Shown: one piece after another, positions 38,432-49,184 of the stretch
Layout: every line of letters starts with the position of its first letter
How positions within the stretch are numbered: the stretch's first letter is position 1
NCBI GenBank assembly: GCA_021296235.1
Contig: JAGWAS010000001.1
Location: 124,001 to 188,000, forward strand
Direction: 5' to 3'
DNA: 64,000 nucleotides
Origin: Paracoccaceae bacterium
Lineage (GTDB): Bacteria; Pseudomonadota; Alphaproteobacteria; Rhodobacterales; Rhodobacteraceae
Program-made: the position numbers and the translations under genes
The notes under the pieces: model-generated
Seen by the model: only the letters and a program-made list of their open reading frames with translations
What the model was told of the DNA's origin: nothing
Database searches by the model: none

Positions 38432-40849
38432 TCAGCCGTGCAGTTCCAGTTCACTGGCCATCTTCCAAATGCGCCAATGGTCATGCGGCATGTCAGCATG
38501 GCGCAGTCCGAAAGGTCGGAACGCATCCTGCACTGCATTGGAAAGGCATGGAACACCACCGACATGTGGGCTCTCACCAACTCCCTTGGCACCGATGGGG
38601 TGATGGGGACTCGGAGTAACCGTGTGATCGGTTTCGTAGTTCGGCGTCTCCCATGCGGTGGGCAGGAAAAAGTCCATGAGCGTTCCTGTTTTGACATTGC
38701 CCATGTCGTCATAGGCAAGTTCCTGCCCCATCGCCACAGCCAACGCCTCTGTTAGTCCGCCATGAACCTGGCCTTCAATGATCATGGGATTAATCCGGGT
38801 GCCGCAATCGTCAAGTGCGAAGAAGCGTCGAATATCGGCCACGCCCGTATCGACATCTATGTCCATCACGCAAACATAGGCGCCAAAGGGATAAGTCATG
38901 TTCGGGGGGTCGTAGTAACTTACCGCTTCAAGGCCCGGCTCAAGCCCGGGTATCGCCTGATTGTACGCTGCAAAGGCGATCTCCTTCATGGTCTTGAAAC
39001 GTTCAGGTGCACCCTTGACGACAAATCGATCGATATCGAAGTCAACATCATCATCATGAACTTCAAGCAGGTAGGCTGCAATCATTTGAGCTTTCGCACG
39101 GATCTTGCGCCCGGCCATCGCCATGGCGGCACCGGCCACCGGAGTCGAGCGCGAGCCATAGGTTCCAAGTCCGTACGGAGCTGTGTCGGTGTCGCCCTCC
39201 TCAATGGTAATTGAATCGGCAGGAATGCCGGTCTCCGACGCCATGATTTGGGCGAATGTCGTTGCGTGACCCTGGCCTTGGTTGATGGTGCCGAGCCGCG
39301 CGATGGCCGATCCGGTTGGATGAACCCGAATTTCGCAACTGTCGAACATGCCCATGCCCAATATGTCGCAGTTCTTGACGGGCCCGGCACCGACGATTTC
39401 GGTGAAGAAGCTGAGACCAATTCCCATGAGACTGCGTGTTTTGCCGAGTCTGAATGATTCCAGACGTTCGGCCTGTTCGCGGCGCAGATCTTCATAGCCC
39501 ACCGTCTTCAGGGCCCGGTCCCACGCCGTGTGATAGTCGCCACTGTCATATTCCCAGCCAAGTGCCGACCTGTATGGGAACTGCTCCTTGCGTATGAAGT
39601 TGATGCGGCGCAATTCCGCCGAATCCATGTTCAATTCAATGGCCAGAACCTCAATCATGCGTTCAATGAAATAGACCGCTTCGGTTACGCGGAAAGAGCA
39701 ACGATAGGCGACACCGCCCGGTGCCCTGTTGGTATAGACGCCGTCCACGCCCAGATAGGCAACCGGAATGTCATAGGATCCGGTGCAGACACTCATGAAA
39801 CCCGCCGGATACTTTGTCGGGTCCGCACAGGAGTCAAATGCGCCGTGATTCGCGGTTACATGGCAATGCAAACCAGTGATTTTTCCTTCCCTTGTCGCCG
39901 ATATCCGCCCCTTCATCCAGTAATCACGGGCAAATGCAGTGGACATCAAATTTTCCATCCTGTCCTCAACCCATTTGACCGGCTTTCCGGTCACGATCGA
40001 TGCGACAATGGAGCAGACATATCCTGGATAAACCCCGACCTTGTTGCCGAACCCTCCACCAATATCAGGCGAGATTACGCGGATGTTGTGCTCTTCAATG
40101 CCCGACAGCAAAGATGCGACGGTCCGAACCACGTGAGGAGCTTGGAAAGTACCCCACAGCGTCAGTTTCCCGTTAACTTTGTCCATTGATGCGATCGAAC
40201 CGCAGGTTTCAAGCGGGCACGGGTGGGTACGGTGGTAATAAACGGTCTCCTCAGCCACAATGTCGGATGCCTCGATTGCCTGATCGGTTGCGGTTTCGTC
40301 ACCGGCCTCCCAAAAAAAGATGTGGTTGTGGTGCTTGCGGGCACCGTGGGCACCCTCCTTCTGGTCGGCAATGTCTTCCCGGAGCACAACATCGGACTTC
40401 ATGGCCTCAAATGGATCCACAATGACCGGCAGCTCTTCATATTCAACTTCAATCAGTTCCACCGCATCCGCCGCAACATAACGGTCGTTCGCAACAACGA
40501 ACGCAACCTCCTGCCCCTGAAACAGCACCTTGCCATCAGCCAGAACCATTTGCTTGTCGCCCGCCAGTGTCGGCATCCAATGCAGGCTCAACGGCTCCAG
40601 ATCCTTAGCCGTCAGAACCGCGACCACACCGTCCAAAGCCATTGCGGCGTCGGTGTTGATAGATTTCACGCGTGCATGCGCGAACGGCGAACGGACGAAA
40701 TCTCCGTACAACATGCCGGGGAGCTTGATGTCGTCTATGTAGTTGCCCTTGCCCTGAGTGAACCGGGCGTCCTCAACCCTCCTGCGCGAACAGCCCAGGC
40801 CCTTCAAGTTTGCAGCGCGAATTTCCTTGTCTTGAATGATCTCGTTCAT
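38432..40849 (-). CDS. coxL: Aerobic carbon monoxide dehydrogenase large subunit, form I
   Basis: An 805-residue molybdopterin subunit of the xanthine oxidase family. The active-site loop reads AYRCSFR with Cys384, the form I signature that binds the copper of the Mo-Cu centre (form II reads AYRGAGR). Cofactor segments GGGFGNK, NQGQGH and GAKGVGESP (catalytic Glu) are present. It oxidises CO to CO2 with electrons passed through CoxS and CoxM to the respiratory chain. The ATG at 40849 overlaps the coxS stop (ATGA); the in-frame extension to 40927 is coxS in another frame. Confidence 0.96.
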   Translation of the reverse strand: MNEIIQDKEIRAANLKGLGCSRRRVEDARFTQGKGNYIDDIKLPGMLYGDFVRSPFAHARVKSINTDAAMALDGVVAVLTAKDLEPLSLHWMPTLAGDKQMVLADGKVLFQGQEVAFVVANDRYVAADAVELIEVEYEELPVIVDPFEAMKSDVVLREDIADQKEGAHGARKHHNHIFFWEAGDETATDQAIEASDIVAEETVYYHRTHPCPLETCGSIASMDKVNGKLTLWGTFQAPHVVRTVASLLSGIEEHNIRVISPDIGGGFGNKVGVYPGYVCSIVASIVTGKPVKWVEDRMENLMSTAFARDYWMKGRISATREGKITGLHCHVTANHGAFDSCADPTKYPAGFMSVCTGSYDIPVAYLGVDGVYTNRAPGGVAYRCSFRVTEAVYFIERMIEVLAIELNMDSAELRRINFIRKEQFPYRSALGWEYDSGDYHTAWDRALKTVGYEDLRREQAERLESFRLGKTRSLMGIGLSFFTEIVGAGPVKNCDILGMGMFDSCEIRVHPTGSAIARLGTINQGQGHATTFAQIMASETGIPADSITIEEGDTDTAPYGLGTYGSRSTPVAGAAMAMAGRKIRAKAQMIAAYLLEVHDDDVDFDIDRFVVKGAPERFKTMKEIAFAAYNQAIPGLEPGLEAVSYYDPPNMTYPFGAYVCVMDIDVDTGVADIRRFFALDDCGTRINPMIIEGQVHGGLTEALAVAMGQELAYDDMGNVKTGTLMDFFLPTAWETPNYETDHTVTPSPHHPIGAKGVGESPHVGGVPCLSNAVQDAFRPFGLRHADMPHDHWRIWKMASELELHG

Positions 40850-41340
40850 TGTGCGGCCTCCTTTGCAGCCTGAATGTCGGCCGCCGCGGCCAAGATTGAC
40901 TTGACGATGTTCTGGTACCCGGTGCACCGACAGATATTGCCGGCCATTCCGAAACGAATTTCTTCTTCCGTCGGGTCGGGGTTTTCCTCAAGAAACACCG
41001 CAGCGCGCGTGATCATTCCCGGCGTGCAGAAGCCGCATTGCAAACCATGATGCTCGCTGAACTTCTCCTGAAGCACGTGCAGATCGTCCGGGTTTCCGAT
41101 CCCTTCAATGGTGGTGATCTCGGCGCCCTGTGCCTGAACTGCAAACAGGGTGCAGGATTTCACCGACATTCCGTTCATTATGATTGTGCAGGCACCGCAA
41201 TGGGACGTTTCACAACCCACATGTGGGCCTGTCAGGTCAAGTTGCTCTCGCAGTGCATGGATCAACAACTCACGCGGCTCGGCCAGGATTTCATGGGCTT
41301 CGCCGTTGACATTCAGCTTCATGGCAACTTTGGATGTCAT
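40846..41340 (-). CDS. coxS: Carbon monoxide dehydrogenase small (iron-sulfur) subunit
   Basis: A 164-residue 2[2Fe-2S] protein. The plant-type cluster is CETSHCGAC plus a following Cys (MSVKSC), and the second cluster is CGFCTPGM plus ICRCTGY. It moves electrons from the Mo-Cu site of CoxL to the FAD of CoxM. It overlaps coxM and coxL by 4 bp on either side. Confidence 0.96.
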   Translation of the reverse strand: MTSKVAMKLNVNGEAHEILAEPRELLIHALREQLDLTGPHVGCETSHCGACTIIMNGMSVKSCTLFAVQAQGAEITTIEGIGNPDDLHVLQEKFSEHHGLQCGFCTPGMITRAAVFLEENPDPTEEEIRFGMAGNICRCTGYQNIVKSILAAAADIQAAKEAAQ

Positions 41341-42206
41341 GTTTGCCTCCCCTCTGCCCCGTTCCAGGCGCGTTTGATGGCCCGGCCCAGAATGATGCCG
41401 GCCACATGGCGCTTGAAGGCAATCGAACCCCGGTTGTCCTCAACCGGGTCAATGTCATTCAACATGCAATCGACCGATTTCGAAATTGCGGCATCATCCA
41501 CCATGCTGCCAACCAGGGCCTCTGCGGCGGTGGCGGACCATACCGGAGTATCCGACAAATTTGTCATTGCAATGGATGCCGCCGAGCATAGGTTGCCTTC
41601 CCTTGCCAGAACGACTGCCGCCGCGGCCGTGGCATAGTCCCCGATCTTGCGCTTTTGCTTCTCATAGGCGCTGCCGCCCTTAGGAATCCCAAACCGGATT
41701 TCGGTCAGGATCTCGCTGTCGTGCCTCATGGTGGTGAATGCAGCTTCATAGAAGTCGCGCGCTGCAACCTCCCGTTCGCCGTCCGGTCCGCGCAAAACCA
41801 ATTGCGCATCAAGGCACTGCAAGACACCAGGCATGTCGTTGCCCGGATCACCGTTGGCAACATTGCCGCCGATTGTGCCCATGTACCGAACCTGCGGATC
41901 GGCGATCTGAAGTGCCGCCTCCCTTAGAATGGGAGCCACTTCGAAAAGCATGGCGTCGTTGACCAACTCATGCTGGGTAACCATCGCGCCGATTGTGACG
42001 CAACCGTTTTCAATGCCGATTCCCCTTAGGCTCTCAACGTCCTGAAGGTCGATCAGATGCGGAACCTCCGCCACGCGCAGTTTCATCATTGGGACCAAGC
42101 TGTGACCGCCCGCGATCACGCGTGCATCATCCCCGTGTTCCGCCAGCAACGCAAGCACGTCGCCGATGTCCCGCGGACGGTGGTAGTCGAATGCGCCGGG
42201 TATCAT
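41337..42206 (-). CDS. coxM: Carbon monoxide dehydrogenase medium (FAD) subunit
   Basis: A 289-residue FAD protein. The flavin motifs [13 protein letters not shown] and [17 protein letters not shown] are present, with the typical N-terminus [11 protein letters not shown]. It accepts electrons from CoxS. ATG at 42206 has a GAGAGG site upstream; the in-frame start at 42236 is less likely. It starts the coxMSL trio, 127 bp after coxC. Confidence 0.95.
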   Translation of the reverse strand: MIPGAFDYHRPRDIGDVLALLAEHGDDARVIAGGHSLVPMMKLRVAEVPHLIDLQDVESLRGIGIENGCVTIGAMVTQHELVNDAMLFEVAPILREAALQIADPQVRYMGTIGGNVANGDPGNDMPGVLQCLDAQLVLRGPDGEREVAARDFYEAAFTTMRHDSEILTEIRFGIPKGGSAYEKQKRKIGDYATAAAAVVLAREGNLCSAASIAMTNLSDTPVWSATAAEALVGSMVDDAAISKSVDCMLNDIDPVEDNRGSIAFKRHVAGIILGRAIKRAWNGAEGRQT

Positions 42207-42332
42207 AAATGCGCCTCTCTGTTTGTAACTCGGCAAGGTTGCTCCAACCTTCCTTCAAGGGCATTTTGCAATCAGCGAAGTTCGAGGAATTTTGCACGAA
42301 ATGCGAAATGCGCAACCCGAGTTGCGAATGGG

Positions 42333-43460
42333 TCAGATGCCCAGTGCGCTGCGCACCAGCTTCAACCTTGAACGGCTGACGGGCACCTTTGGCAATTCGG
42401 TCACATCAAGATGGCAAACCCCGTTATCCTTGAATCGCTCAAATCCGCTCACATGCGCCGGGTGCACCATGTAGCTCCGGTGCGTCCTGATGAGCGGTCG
42501 CGGTGAAAACCGCCTGTCAACTTCGGTCAGCGACCAGGAACAAAACAGCTTACCCGCATCCGTGAACAGCGTTGTGTAGTGACCTTCTGCCCGGACAGCC
42601 GCAACCTCAGAAATGTCAACGAACATGGTGCGACCTTCATGCTCATACGGAATCTGTTCAAGATGCTGTTGCTGAGGGGCCTGCGCTGCCAGCGCCCCTT
42701 CTGCGGTTTCCGGTGCAAGATCCGGCTTTCCACCACCGTTGGCCGGGACCGGTGTCCAAAACGTTACTCCCGCCAGCAGGAATGCTCCACAGATGACAAA
42801 ACTGCTCAGAACCACACCTATTGCCAAGAATTCGTTTCCGATCAACGGACCAAGCTCATTTGACAGATCATCGGGAACGAAATTCGTGCCGAAGATCGCA
42901 ATGAAATGGACAACGAACACGGAACACCCGAAACAGATCGTTCCCAATGCAATGTTTCTGTGACTGCGCTTTCCGTATGCCATCCAGAACGCAATGATGT
43001 TGAGAAGGCAGGAAGCAATGACGGCAAGAGCGACTCCTGCGGGCGTGTAAACCGCCCGACACAGTTGAAGCCCTTCCATGCCGATGTAGTGCATTGCCAA
43101 AATTCCTGTTCCGACGATCGTGCCGGAGAGGATGATCGTGGCCGGCGTGCGAACCATGAAATGCAAAATTAGCAGCGCAATGCCTGTCATGAGGATCGCA
43201 ATCAAGGCTGAGCCAAGAGTAATGGCCGCATCATAGTAGTATGCAATCGGCAACTGCAGACCGAGCATTGCGACAAAATGCATCGACCAAACCCCGCCTC
43301 CGAGCGAAACCGCTCCAAGGGCGACGGCGACCTTCTTCTGTGCAACCGGTCGGGCAGAAAGTCCATTGGTCAGGGAAAGACCGGTGAATCCCGCCATAAG
43401 CGCCACGCAAAGTGAAGCGGCGACCAGCCAGAGGTTATGCGAATACTCCAAGTGCTGCAT
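42333..43460 (-). CDS. coxC: MHYT-LytTR regulator, CoxC type
   Basis: A 375-residue integral membrane sensor. Seven hydrophobic segments span about residues 8-240, with MHYT-type motifs MHFVAM, MHYIGM and VHFIAI (the third degenerate), thought to bind a metal that senses a diatomic gas. The C-terminal 100 residues form a LytTR DNA-binding domain (AEGHYTTLFTDAGK, RTHRSYMVHPAHV). It matches CoxC of the Oligotropha cluster and likely controls the cox genes directly, a membrane-bound DNA-binding regulator. Confidence 0.9.
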   Translation of the reverse strand: MQHLEYSHNLWLVAASLCVALMAGFTGLSLTNGLSARPVAQKKVAVALGAVSLGGGVWSMHFVAMLGLQLPIAYYYDAAITLGSALIAILMTGIALLILHFMVRTPATIILSGTIVGTGILAMHYIGMEGLQLCRAVYTPAGVALAVIASCLLNIIAFWMAYGKRSHRNIALGTICFGCSVFVVHFIAIFGTNFVPDDLSNELGPLIGNEFLAIGVVLSSFVICGAFLLAGVTFWTPVPANGGGKPDLAPETAEGALAAQAPQQQHLEQIPYEHEGRTMFVDISEVAAVRAEGHYTTLFTDAGKLFCSWSLTEVDRRFSPRPLIRTHRSYMVHPAHVSGFERFKDNGVCHLDVTELPKVPVSRSRLKLVRSALGI

Positions 43461-43706
43461 TGCAAGCTAATATTCGTTTAATGGAGCGTCTGCAATTTCC
43501 CGCGAACCTCCTGTCTACGGTGAAGGGGAGCCAACGCAGTTCCGACCCACTGGCCAATCCAACCGAATTTCCTGAATCAATCAAGACAAAGCCCGATCGG
43601 AACTGACTGGAAAACACAAGATCCACGTTCCGCATGCACGGTGATCGGCACCGCTTCTGCGCAATTGCCGCTGCCTGCAGCCGCGCACAAACTCAGAAAC
43701 CGTCGT

Positions 43707-44255
43707 TCACCTGTGATAGAACCCGAGCTCACCTCCTTTGGCGACAGCGACCTCCAGCCAGCCTGATAGATACTCAGCCTCGGAGCGGCGGCAAATTATC
43801 CTGGCGGTCGTGTCGTCGGTCAACCAATACGCCGCCTGAATCTGGCCAATTCGTGATCTCCTGAAATCCCCGATCTTGAATGAGTTCGGAGAAACATCCG
43901 CTGGTGTTCCCTTGGCAAGAATATCGCGGACCGGACCGGTCAATTCGAATTCTACCCGCATCGCCGAAACATCTGCAATCAAATGATGCATGCCCCGCAG
44001 GGCATCGCCGACCGCATTCAGCGTTCTCTCACCGTCTCCGTCCATCATTAACAGGAGTTCATCCGGCGACATCCACGCCACGTCAACACCGTTGCCGGCG
44101 GAGATTCTGAGCTTCTTCGGGAGGTTTACATCCAGAGCCGCCGCGAGGCGCGTCGTCAGTTCAGTGTCGGAAAGACTGCCGCGAAACATTGCCATGGCCC
44201 TGATCGGAGGTTGGTGAAACCCACCGCCGCAGTTTGAATTCTCAATCTCAGGCAT
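43707..44255 (-). CDS. soxG: Sarcosine oxidase gamma subunit
   Basis: A 182-residue SoxG, a GcvT-like small subunit. Segments DVAWMSPDELLLMM and VEFELTGPVRDILAKG are characteristic. It is part of the heterotetrameric enzyme that oxidises sarcosine to glycine and feeds methylene-tetrahydrofolate. The start overlaps the soxA stop by 8 bp; it is last in soxBDAG. Confidence 0.9.
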   Translation of the reverse strand: MPEIENSNCGGGFHQPPIRAMAMFRGSLSDTELTTRLAAALDVNLPKKLRISAGNGVDVAWMSPDELLLMMDGDGERTLNAVGDALRGMHHLIADVSAMRVEFELTGPVRDILAKGTPADVSPNSFKIGDFRRSRIGQIQAAYWLTDDTTARIICRRSEAEYLSGWLEVAVAKGGELGFYHR

Positions 44256-47200
44256 TCAGTTGCGTCCCTTCCGGATCATAAAAGACAGTTCCGCTAATTC
44301 GCGCCTCCACGACACCGTTCGAGGTTGAAAATCGGAGCACTTCGTCCATCCGCTCCGGCCCACGCTCAATCAAGGCCAGTGCAATCGTTCGGTTAAGGAT
44401 CGGTGAAAAGTAACTTGAAGTTACTCGACCAATCATCCGCGTATGCCCATGCGCGTTCGTTCCCGAATCAATCGCATGCGACCCGCTGGGCAATTCAGTT
44501 CCCGAATCAACCGTCTTCAATCCTACAAGCTTCCATCTGTCCGGGTGATTCAGGTGCGGCCGTTCCTGAGCTCTCTTGCCGAGATAGTCCTTCTTCTTTC
44601 GCGAAATTGCCCAATTCAGGCCAAGATCCTGCGGAGTAACCGTGCCATCGGTCTCGTCCCCGATCATTACATAACCCTTCTCCGCGCGAAGAACGTGCAA
44701 TGCCTCTGTGCCGTAGGGTTGCAGGTCCAATCCTTCGCCGGCATCCAGAAGGGCCTTCCAAAGGGCAAGTCCCTCATCCGCCCCAACTGCGATCTCAAAT
44801 GAAATTTCTCCCGAAAATGATATCCGAAAGATTCTCACTTCGAATCCCCCGAGATTTCCCGATGTCCAACTCATGAAGGGGAGAGACTCCGAACCAACCT
44901 CCATTCCTCCGATGCGCTCAAGAATCCGCCTTGCATTCGGGCCGGCAACGGCAATCTGGGCAAATTCCTCGGTTACGTTTGCGGTGTAAACCCTCCAGTT
45001 CCACCATTCGCACTGAAGCCATTCCTCCATCCACGCGTGCACGTGTTCCGCGCCACCAGTCGTGGTGTGGCAAAGGAACGTATCGGCATCAAGCCGGGCA
45101 ACCACGCCGTCATCCATGAGGAATCCGTTTTCGTTGCACATCAAGCCGTAACGGCAGCGCCCGGGCTGAAGATTGCTCATCATGTTTGTGTAGAGCATGT
45201 CGAGAAACCTGCCGGCGTCCCTGCCCTTCACCAGGATCTTGCCCAAGGTTGTGGCATCAAGGATTCCCGCAGACTTTCGAACCGCCAATGATTCACGGCT
45301 GACAGCTTCTGAAACCGTCTCCCCGCCAGTACTGAGATAACAGTAGGGTCGCCGCCAGTCCGAAACCGGCTCCCAGATTGCACCGCGCCCGGAGTGCCAC
45401 CCGTCCATCGGCGTCTTGCGGACCGGCTTGAACAGGTCTCCCTTCGCATCACCCGCTATCGCACCCAGTGCAACCGGGGTGTAGGGAGGACGGAATGTCG
45501 TGGTTCCCGCTTCGCACTCCCCAAGATTGAGTGCCCTCGAAAGCAGCCCCAAGCCATTTACATTCGACAGCTTTCCCTGGTCGGTCGCCATGCCCAAGGT
45601 GGTGTATCTCTTCGCATGCTCAGGGCTGGTATAGCCTTCCCGAACAGCCAGTTCGATGTCCGAGACCTTGACATCATTCTGAAAATCAACCCAAGCCTTG
45701 CTCTTTCCCGAATGCCCCAGGCCGTTGGGCACAAGCCAGGCCGCCATGACGGGACACCCAGAATCCGCCTCGATGTGCGGAGCGGAAACAGGCACTTCAT
45801 TGAACCCCAGTTCGTTGAGAACATCGGCTGCACCAGTCAACGCCCCCTCCATCGCCCCTGCGGCATCAAGCTGTCCGTTTGCAGCTCCAACCGGCCAAAC
45901 CATTGATCTTCCGGCCGCATCGCGTGGGGGATTGTTGCCATCCGGTCGAAACATCACGCCAACCGGATCCCATACCAACCGCCCACCGCAATGTGACCAC
46001 AGGTGGACCGCGGGCGACCAGCCACCGGACATGGCAACACAGTCGCATTCCAGTTCACCCAGCACCGCGCCTTCGCCCGCATGGGCACAAATCGAAACGC
46101 CCCTCACACGCGATCTGCCCTTCACGGCAGCAATCGCCTTGCCGTTTTCGATCGGAATGCCCAACTCCCTGGCCCGCTTCGCTGCCGGACCGTCGGAGAC
46201 AGGCCTGACATCAAGGATGGCAGGTACGGTCAGGCCGGCATCGACCAACGCGAAAGCGGTTCTGTAGGCGTCATCATTATTGGTGATGAGAACCGTCCTA
46301 TCTCCCGGCGAGACACCAAAGTCGAGAACATAATCCCGCACCGCAGAAGCAAGCATCACCCCAGGAACATCATTGCCAGCGAAACAGATCGGTCGCTCAA
46401 TTGCACCGGAGGCCAGCACGATCTTGTTCGCCCGGATTCGCCACAACCGGTGCCGCACTCCGGAACCTGGGCCTTCAGGTTCGGAAACGCGCTCCAGGGC
46501 AAGAGCGTATCCGTGATCATAGACGCCAGTCCCGGTTGTTCTGCCGAGCAACCGCACCGTTTCCCGTTGCCGCAATTCGTCAACCTTCCGATTGACCCAC
46601 TCGTCGACGGGATCACCGTCGAATTCGGCACAATCATTCAGCGAACGACCTCCCCAATGTGCCGACTGCTCAATCAGAAGCACTCTAACTCCGGCTCGCG
46701 AGAGCCTGTCTGCTGCCGCCAACCCGGATATCCCACCGCCCACCACAAGAACGTCAACATGCACATGGCAATGTTCATACCTGTCGGGGTCACGCTCCCT
46801 GGGCGGTTTTCCCAGTCCGGCCGAATGCCGAATCGCGGGTTCATACATGCTGGCCCACCCCCTTCTGGGCCAGATGAACGTCTTGTAATAGAATCCCGCA
46901 GGAAGAAATCGCGAGAGCCTGTCCGCCACGCTCCCAATATCAAATTCAAGACTTGGCCAGTGATTCTGCGAAACAGCCACAAGCCCCTCTGAAAGCTCTG
47001 TATCGGTCGCACGCCGATTTGGCTCGAACCGGTTTCCTTCCCCCAGTGAAACAAGAGCGTTGGGTTCTTCCGGGCCACTTGCAACAATTCCGCGCGGCCG
47101 ATGATACTTGAACGAACGCCCCACCAGCAGTTTGTTGTTGGCCAGCAGTGCGGAGGCGAGTGTATCGCCGTCGAACCCGGTCAATTCGGTTCCATTAAAG

Positions 47201-47268
47201 CGGAATCTGACGGTTCTTGAGCGCTCAATCAACCTGCCGCCAGCCGCAAGACGAGTTGACAATTTCAA
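44248..47268 (-). CDS. soxA: Sarcosine oxidase alpha subunit
   Basis: A 1006-residue subunit with an N-terminal ferredoxin-like domain that lacks cluster cysteines (FRFNGTELTGFDGDTLASAL), an NAD-binding Rossmann domain (VLVVGGGISGLAAADRL), and a C-terminal GcvT-type aminomethyl-transferase domain (IAVAGPNARRILERIGG onward) that transfers the methyl-derived carbon to tetrahydrofolate. Length is normal for the family. It lies 18 bp after soxD. Confidence 0.95.
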   Translation of the reverse strand: MKLSTRLAAGGRLIERSRTVRFRFNGTELTGFDGDTLASALLANNKLLVGRSFKYHRPRGIVASGPEEPNALVSLGEGNRFEPNRRATDTELSEGLVAVSQNHWPSLEFDIGSVADRLSRFLPAGFYYKTFIWPRRGWASMYEPAIRHSAGLGKPPRERDPDRYEHCHVHVDVLVVGGGISGLAAADRLSRAGVRVLLIEQSAHWGGRSLNDCAEFDGDPVDEWVNRKVDELRQRETVRLLGRTTGTGVYDHGYALALERVSEPEGPGSGVRHRLWRIRANKIVLASGAIERPICFAGNDVPGVMLASAVRDYVLDFGVSPGDRTVLITNNDDAYRTAFALVDAGLTVPAILDVRPVSDGPAAKRARELGIPIENGKAIAAVKGRSRVRGVSICAHAGEGAVLGELECDCVAMSGGWSPAVHLWSHCGGRLVWDPVGVMFRPDGNNPPRDAAGRSMVWPVGAANGQLDAAGAMEGALTGAADVLNELGFNEVPVSAPHIEADSGCPVMAAWLVPNGLGHSGKSKAWVDFQNDVKVSDIELAVREGYTSPEHAKRYTTLGMATDQGKLSNVNGLGLLSRALNLGECEAGTTTFRPPYTPVALGAIAGDAKGDLFKPVRKTPMDGWHSGRGAIWEPVSDWRRPYCYLSTGGETVSEAVSRESLAVRKSAGILDATTLGKILVKGRDAGRFLDMLYTNMMSNLQPGRCRYGLMCNENGFLMDDGVVARLDADTFLCHTTTGGAEHVHAWMEEWLQCEWWNWRVYTANVTEEFAQIAVAGPNARRILERIGGMEVGSESLPFMSWTSGNLGGFEVRIFRISFSGEISFEIAVGADEGLALWKALLDAGEGLDLQPYGTEALHVLRAEKGYVMIGDETDGTVTPQDLGLNWAISRKKKDYLGKRAQERPHLNHPDRWKLVGLKTVDSGTELPSGSHAIDSGTNAHGHTRMIGRVTSSYFSPILNRTIALALIERGPERMDEVLRFSTSNGVVEARISGTVFYDPEGTQLNA

Positions 47269-47286
47269 ATACTCCTGCCGTTTGGC

Positions 47287-47613
47287 TTAGTTGCGCCCAC
47301 CGGCCCATCCGGGACGGCGTCCGGCGATCTTGTCGATAATCGCCTTTGGCGGCTTCAGTGTCTGGGCACGGTATGAACCAAACACCTCAAGTGTTTCGGT
47401 GCACCTTGCGACGTGAAACCACTTGCCGCAGCCATGGCTATGGCGCCATCTCTCAAAGTGAACTCCCTTCGGGTTCACCTTGGCAAACAGATAGGTCTCA
47501 AATTCCTCATCGGTCGAACCCGGTCCGGACCTCTTGATGTGGGCCTCGCCGCCAGGGGCAAGTTCGGTTTCATCGGCGTCAACGCCGCAATATGGGCATC
47601 TCAAAATCAACAT
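47287..47613 (-). CDS. soxD: Sarcosine oxidase delta subunit
   Basis: A 108-residue zinc-binding subunit. The zinc ligands appear as CPYCG near the start and HGCGKWFHVAR later, as in structurally known SoxD. ATG at 47613 has GAGG 5 bp upstream; a GTG at 47619 is also in frame. It lies between soxB (39 bp) and soxA (18 bp). Confidence 0.92.
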   Translation of the reverse strand: MLILRCPYCGVDADETELAPGGEAHIKRSGPGSTDEEFETYLFAKVNPKGVHFERWRHSHGCGKWFHVARCTETLEVFGSYRAQTLKPPKAIIDKIAGRRPGWAGGRN

Positions 47614-47652
47614 GGGCACCTCAAAGTGTTTCTGCAGTGAATGCTGGCGTCA

Positions 47653-48912
47653 TCAATGCGCAACTCCGGCGGCAACACTTTCGTCAATGAACCGACCCTC
47701 CCTGAACCGATCAAGGCCGAATGGTGCGGCAAGATTGCCCGGCTCACCGTTGGCCACCAACTCTGCCATTGCCCAGCCGGACCCCGGAATTGCCTTGAAC
47801 CCCCCGGTTCCCCAGCCGCAATTAACAAATAGATTTTCAACTGGAGTCTTCGAGATAATGGGCGAACGATCACCGGTCATGTCCACGATTCCGCCCCACT
47901 GCCGCAGCATCCGCAACCTGGAGATGATGGGGAAAGTTTCCACAAGTGCACGCACCGTCTCCTCAACATGCTGAAATGATCCCCGCTGCGTATAGTTGTT
48001 GAAACCGTCGGCGCCACCGCCGATGACCAATTCACCCTTGTCGGACTGGCTGATGTATCCGTGAACAGTATTTGCCATGACCACAACGTCAAGGCATGGC
48101 TTGACGGGCTCGGAAACAAGCGCCTGGAGGGCCACTGACTCGATCGGCAGTCGGAAGCCGGCCATCTCCGCGAGCTCGCCCGAATGACCAGCCACGACCA
48201 CCGCAAGTTTGCTGCAGCCGATTGGCCCCCTCGTCGTTTCCACCCCCGTAACGCGCCCTCCAGATGAGTTAACGGCAGTTACCCGGCATTGCTCAATGAT
48301 GTGCAATCCCATTTCGGAGCAGGCACGCGCATACCCCCAAGCCACTGCATCGTGGCGCGCGGTTCCACCTCTCGGCTGCCAGAGCGCACCCAAAACCGGG
48401 TAACGCGGGCCATCAATGGAAATTATCGGACACAGCCGCTTGACCTTGTCTGCCGATATGAACTCGGTTCTGATTCCTTGGTTCAGGTTGGCATTTGCGG
48501 TTCTTATGTAACCGCGGACTTCATGATGGGTCTGCGCCAGCATCATGACGCCACGCGGGCTGAACATGACGTTGAAGTTAAGTTCCTGGCTGAGGGATTC
48601 GTACAATAGCCTTGATTTCTCGTATATCGCCGCCGAGTCGTCCTGAAGGTAATTCGATCTGATTATGGTGGTGTTGCGGCCGGTGTTGCCTCCGCCCAAC
48701 CAACCCTTCTCCAAAATGGCGACGTTGCGGATCCCGTAATTTTTGGCGAGGTGATATGCTGTGGCCAACCCATGGCCGCCCGCACCCACAACCACAATGT
48801 CATAGGATGTCGCCGGCTCGGGCGAGCGCCATGCCTCCTTCCAACCAGCGTGCCCGCGAAGCGCTTCCCGGGCAAGTGACATGGCGGAATATCTGTTGAA
48901 CTGAATTGCCAT
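47653..48912 (-). CDS. soxB: Sarcosine oxidase beta subunit
   Basis: A 419-residue flavoprotein with the Rossmann motif DIVVVGAGGHGLATAYHL and the SoxB signature GGGNTGRNTTIIRSNY; it holds the covalent FMN and noncovalent FAD where sarcosine is oxidised, and hydrogen peroxide is the by-product. The ATG at 48912, following GGGAAGGGAA, is taken as start; the frame is open to an ATG at 48942. It heads soxBDAG and is divergent from ccmI. Confidence 0.93.
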   Translation of the reverse strand: MAIQFNRYSAMSLAREALRGHAGWKEAWRSPEPATSYDIVVVGAGGHGLATAYHLAKNYGIRNVAILEKGWLGGGNTGRNTTIIRSNYLQDDSAAIYEKSRLLYESLSQELNFNVMFSPRGVMMLAQTHHEVRGYIRTANANLNQGIRTEFISADKVKRLCPIISIDGPRYPVLGALWQPRGGTARHDAVAWGYARACSEMGLHIIEQCRVTAVNSSGGRVTGVETTRGPIGCSKLAVVVAGHSGELAEMAGFRLPIESVALQALVSEPVKPCLDVVVMANTVHGYISQSDKGELVIGGGADGFNNYTQRGSFQHVEETVRALVETFPIISRLRMLRQWGGIVDMTGDRSPIISKTPVENLFVNCGWGTGGFKAIPGSGWAMAELVANGEPGNLAAPFGLDRFREGRFIDESVAAGVAH

Positions 48913-49184
48913 TTCCCTTCCCGATCCGATGTGCTCCGCCATCCCTTGGATGCAATTTGGCCCTGCACATCCGGTACTGCTTCAAGTGCATACGGCGGTG
49001 CAGGATGTGATATAGACGAAGAGGATTGTCGTTTCCACATCGCGGAACTACATGACTGAACTTTCAGCAGACCCTGCTCCGAACGTTGGGGCACGGACTA
49101 AGGTCAAGTCGGGATGCACAAGAGGACGTCAATGCCCAGATTGCCGCTGCACCGCAAACTGCGTGCAAAAACGCCAACAGAACA

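Noticed and set aside
37557-38603. 348-codon plus-strand frame
   Set aside because: Antisense to coxD and the coxL tail, both clearly real genes.
46003-46992. 329-codon open frame on the plus strand
   Set aside because: Antisense to soxA; no ribosome site and no recognisable protein. Codon bias of the real gene keeps the opposite frame open.
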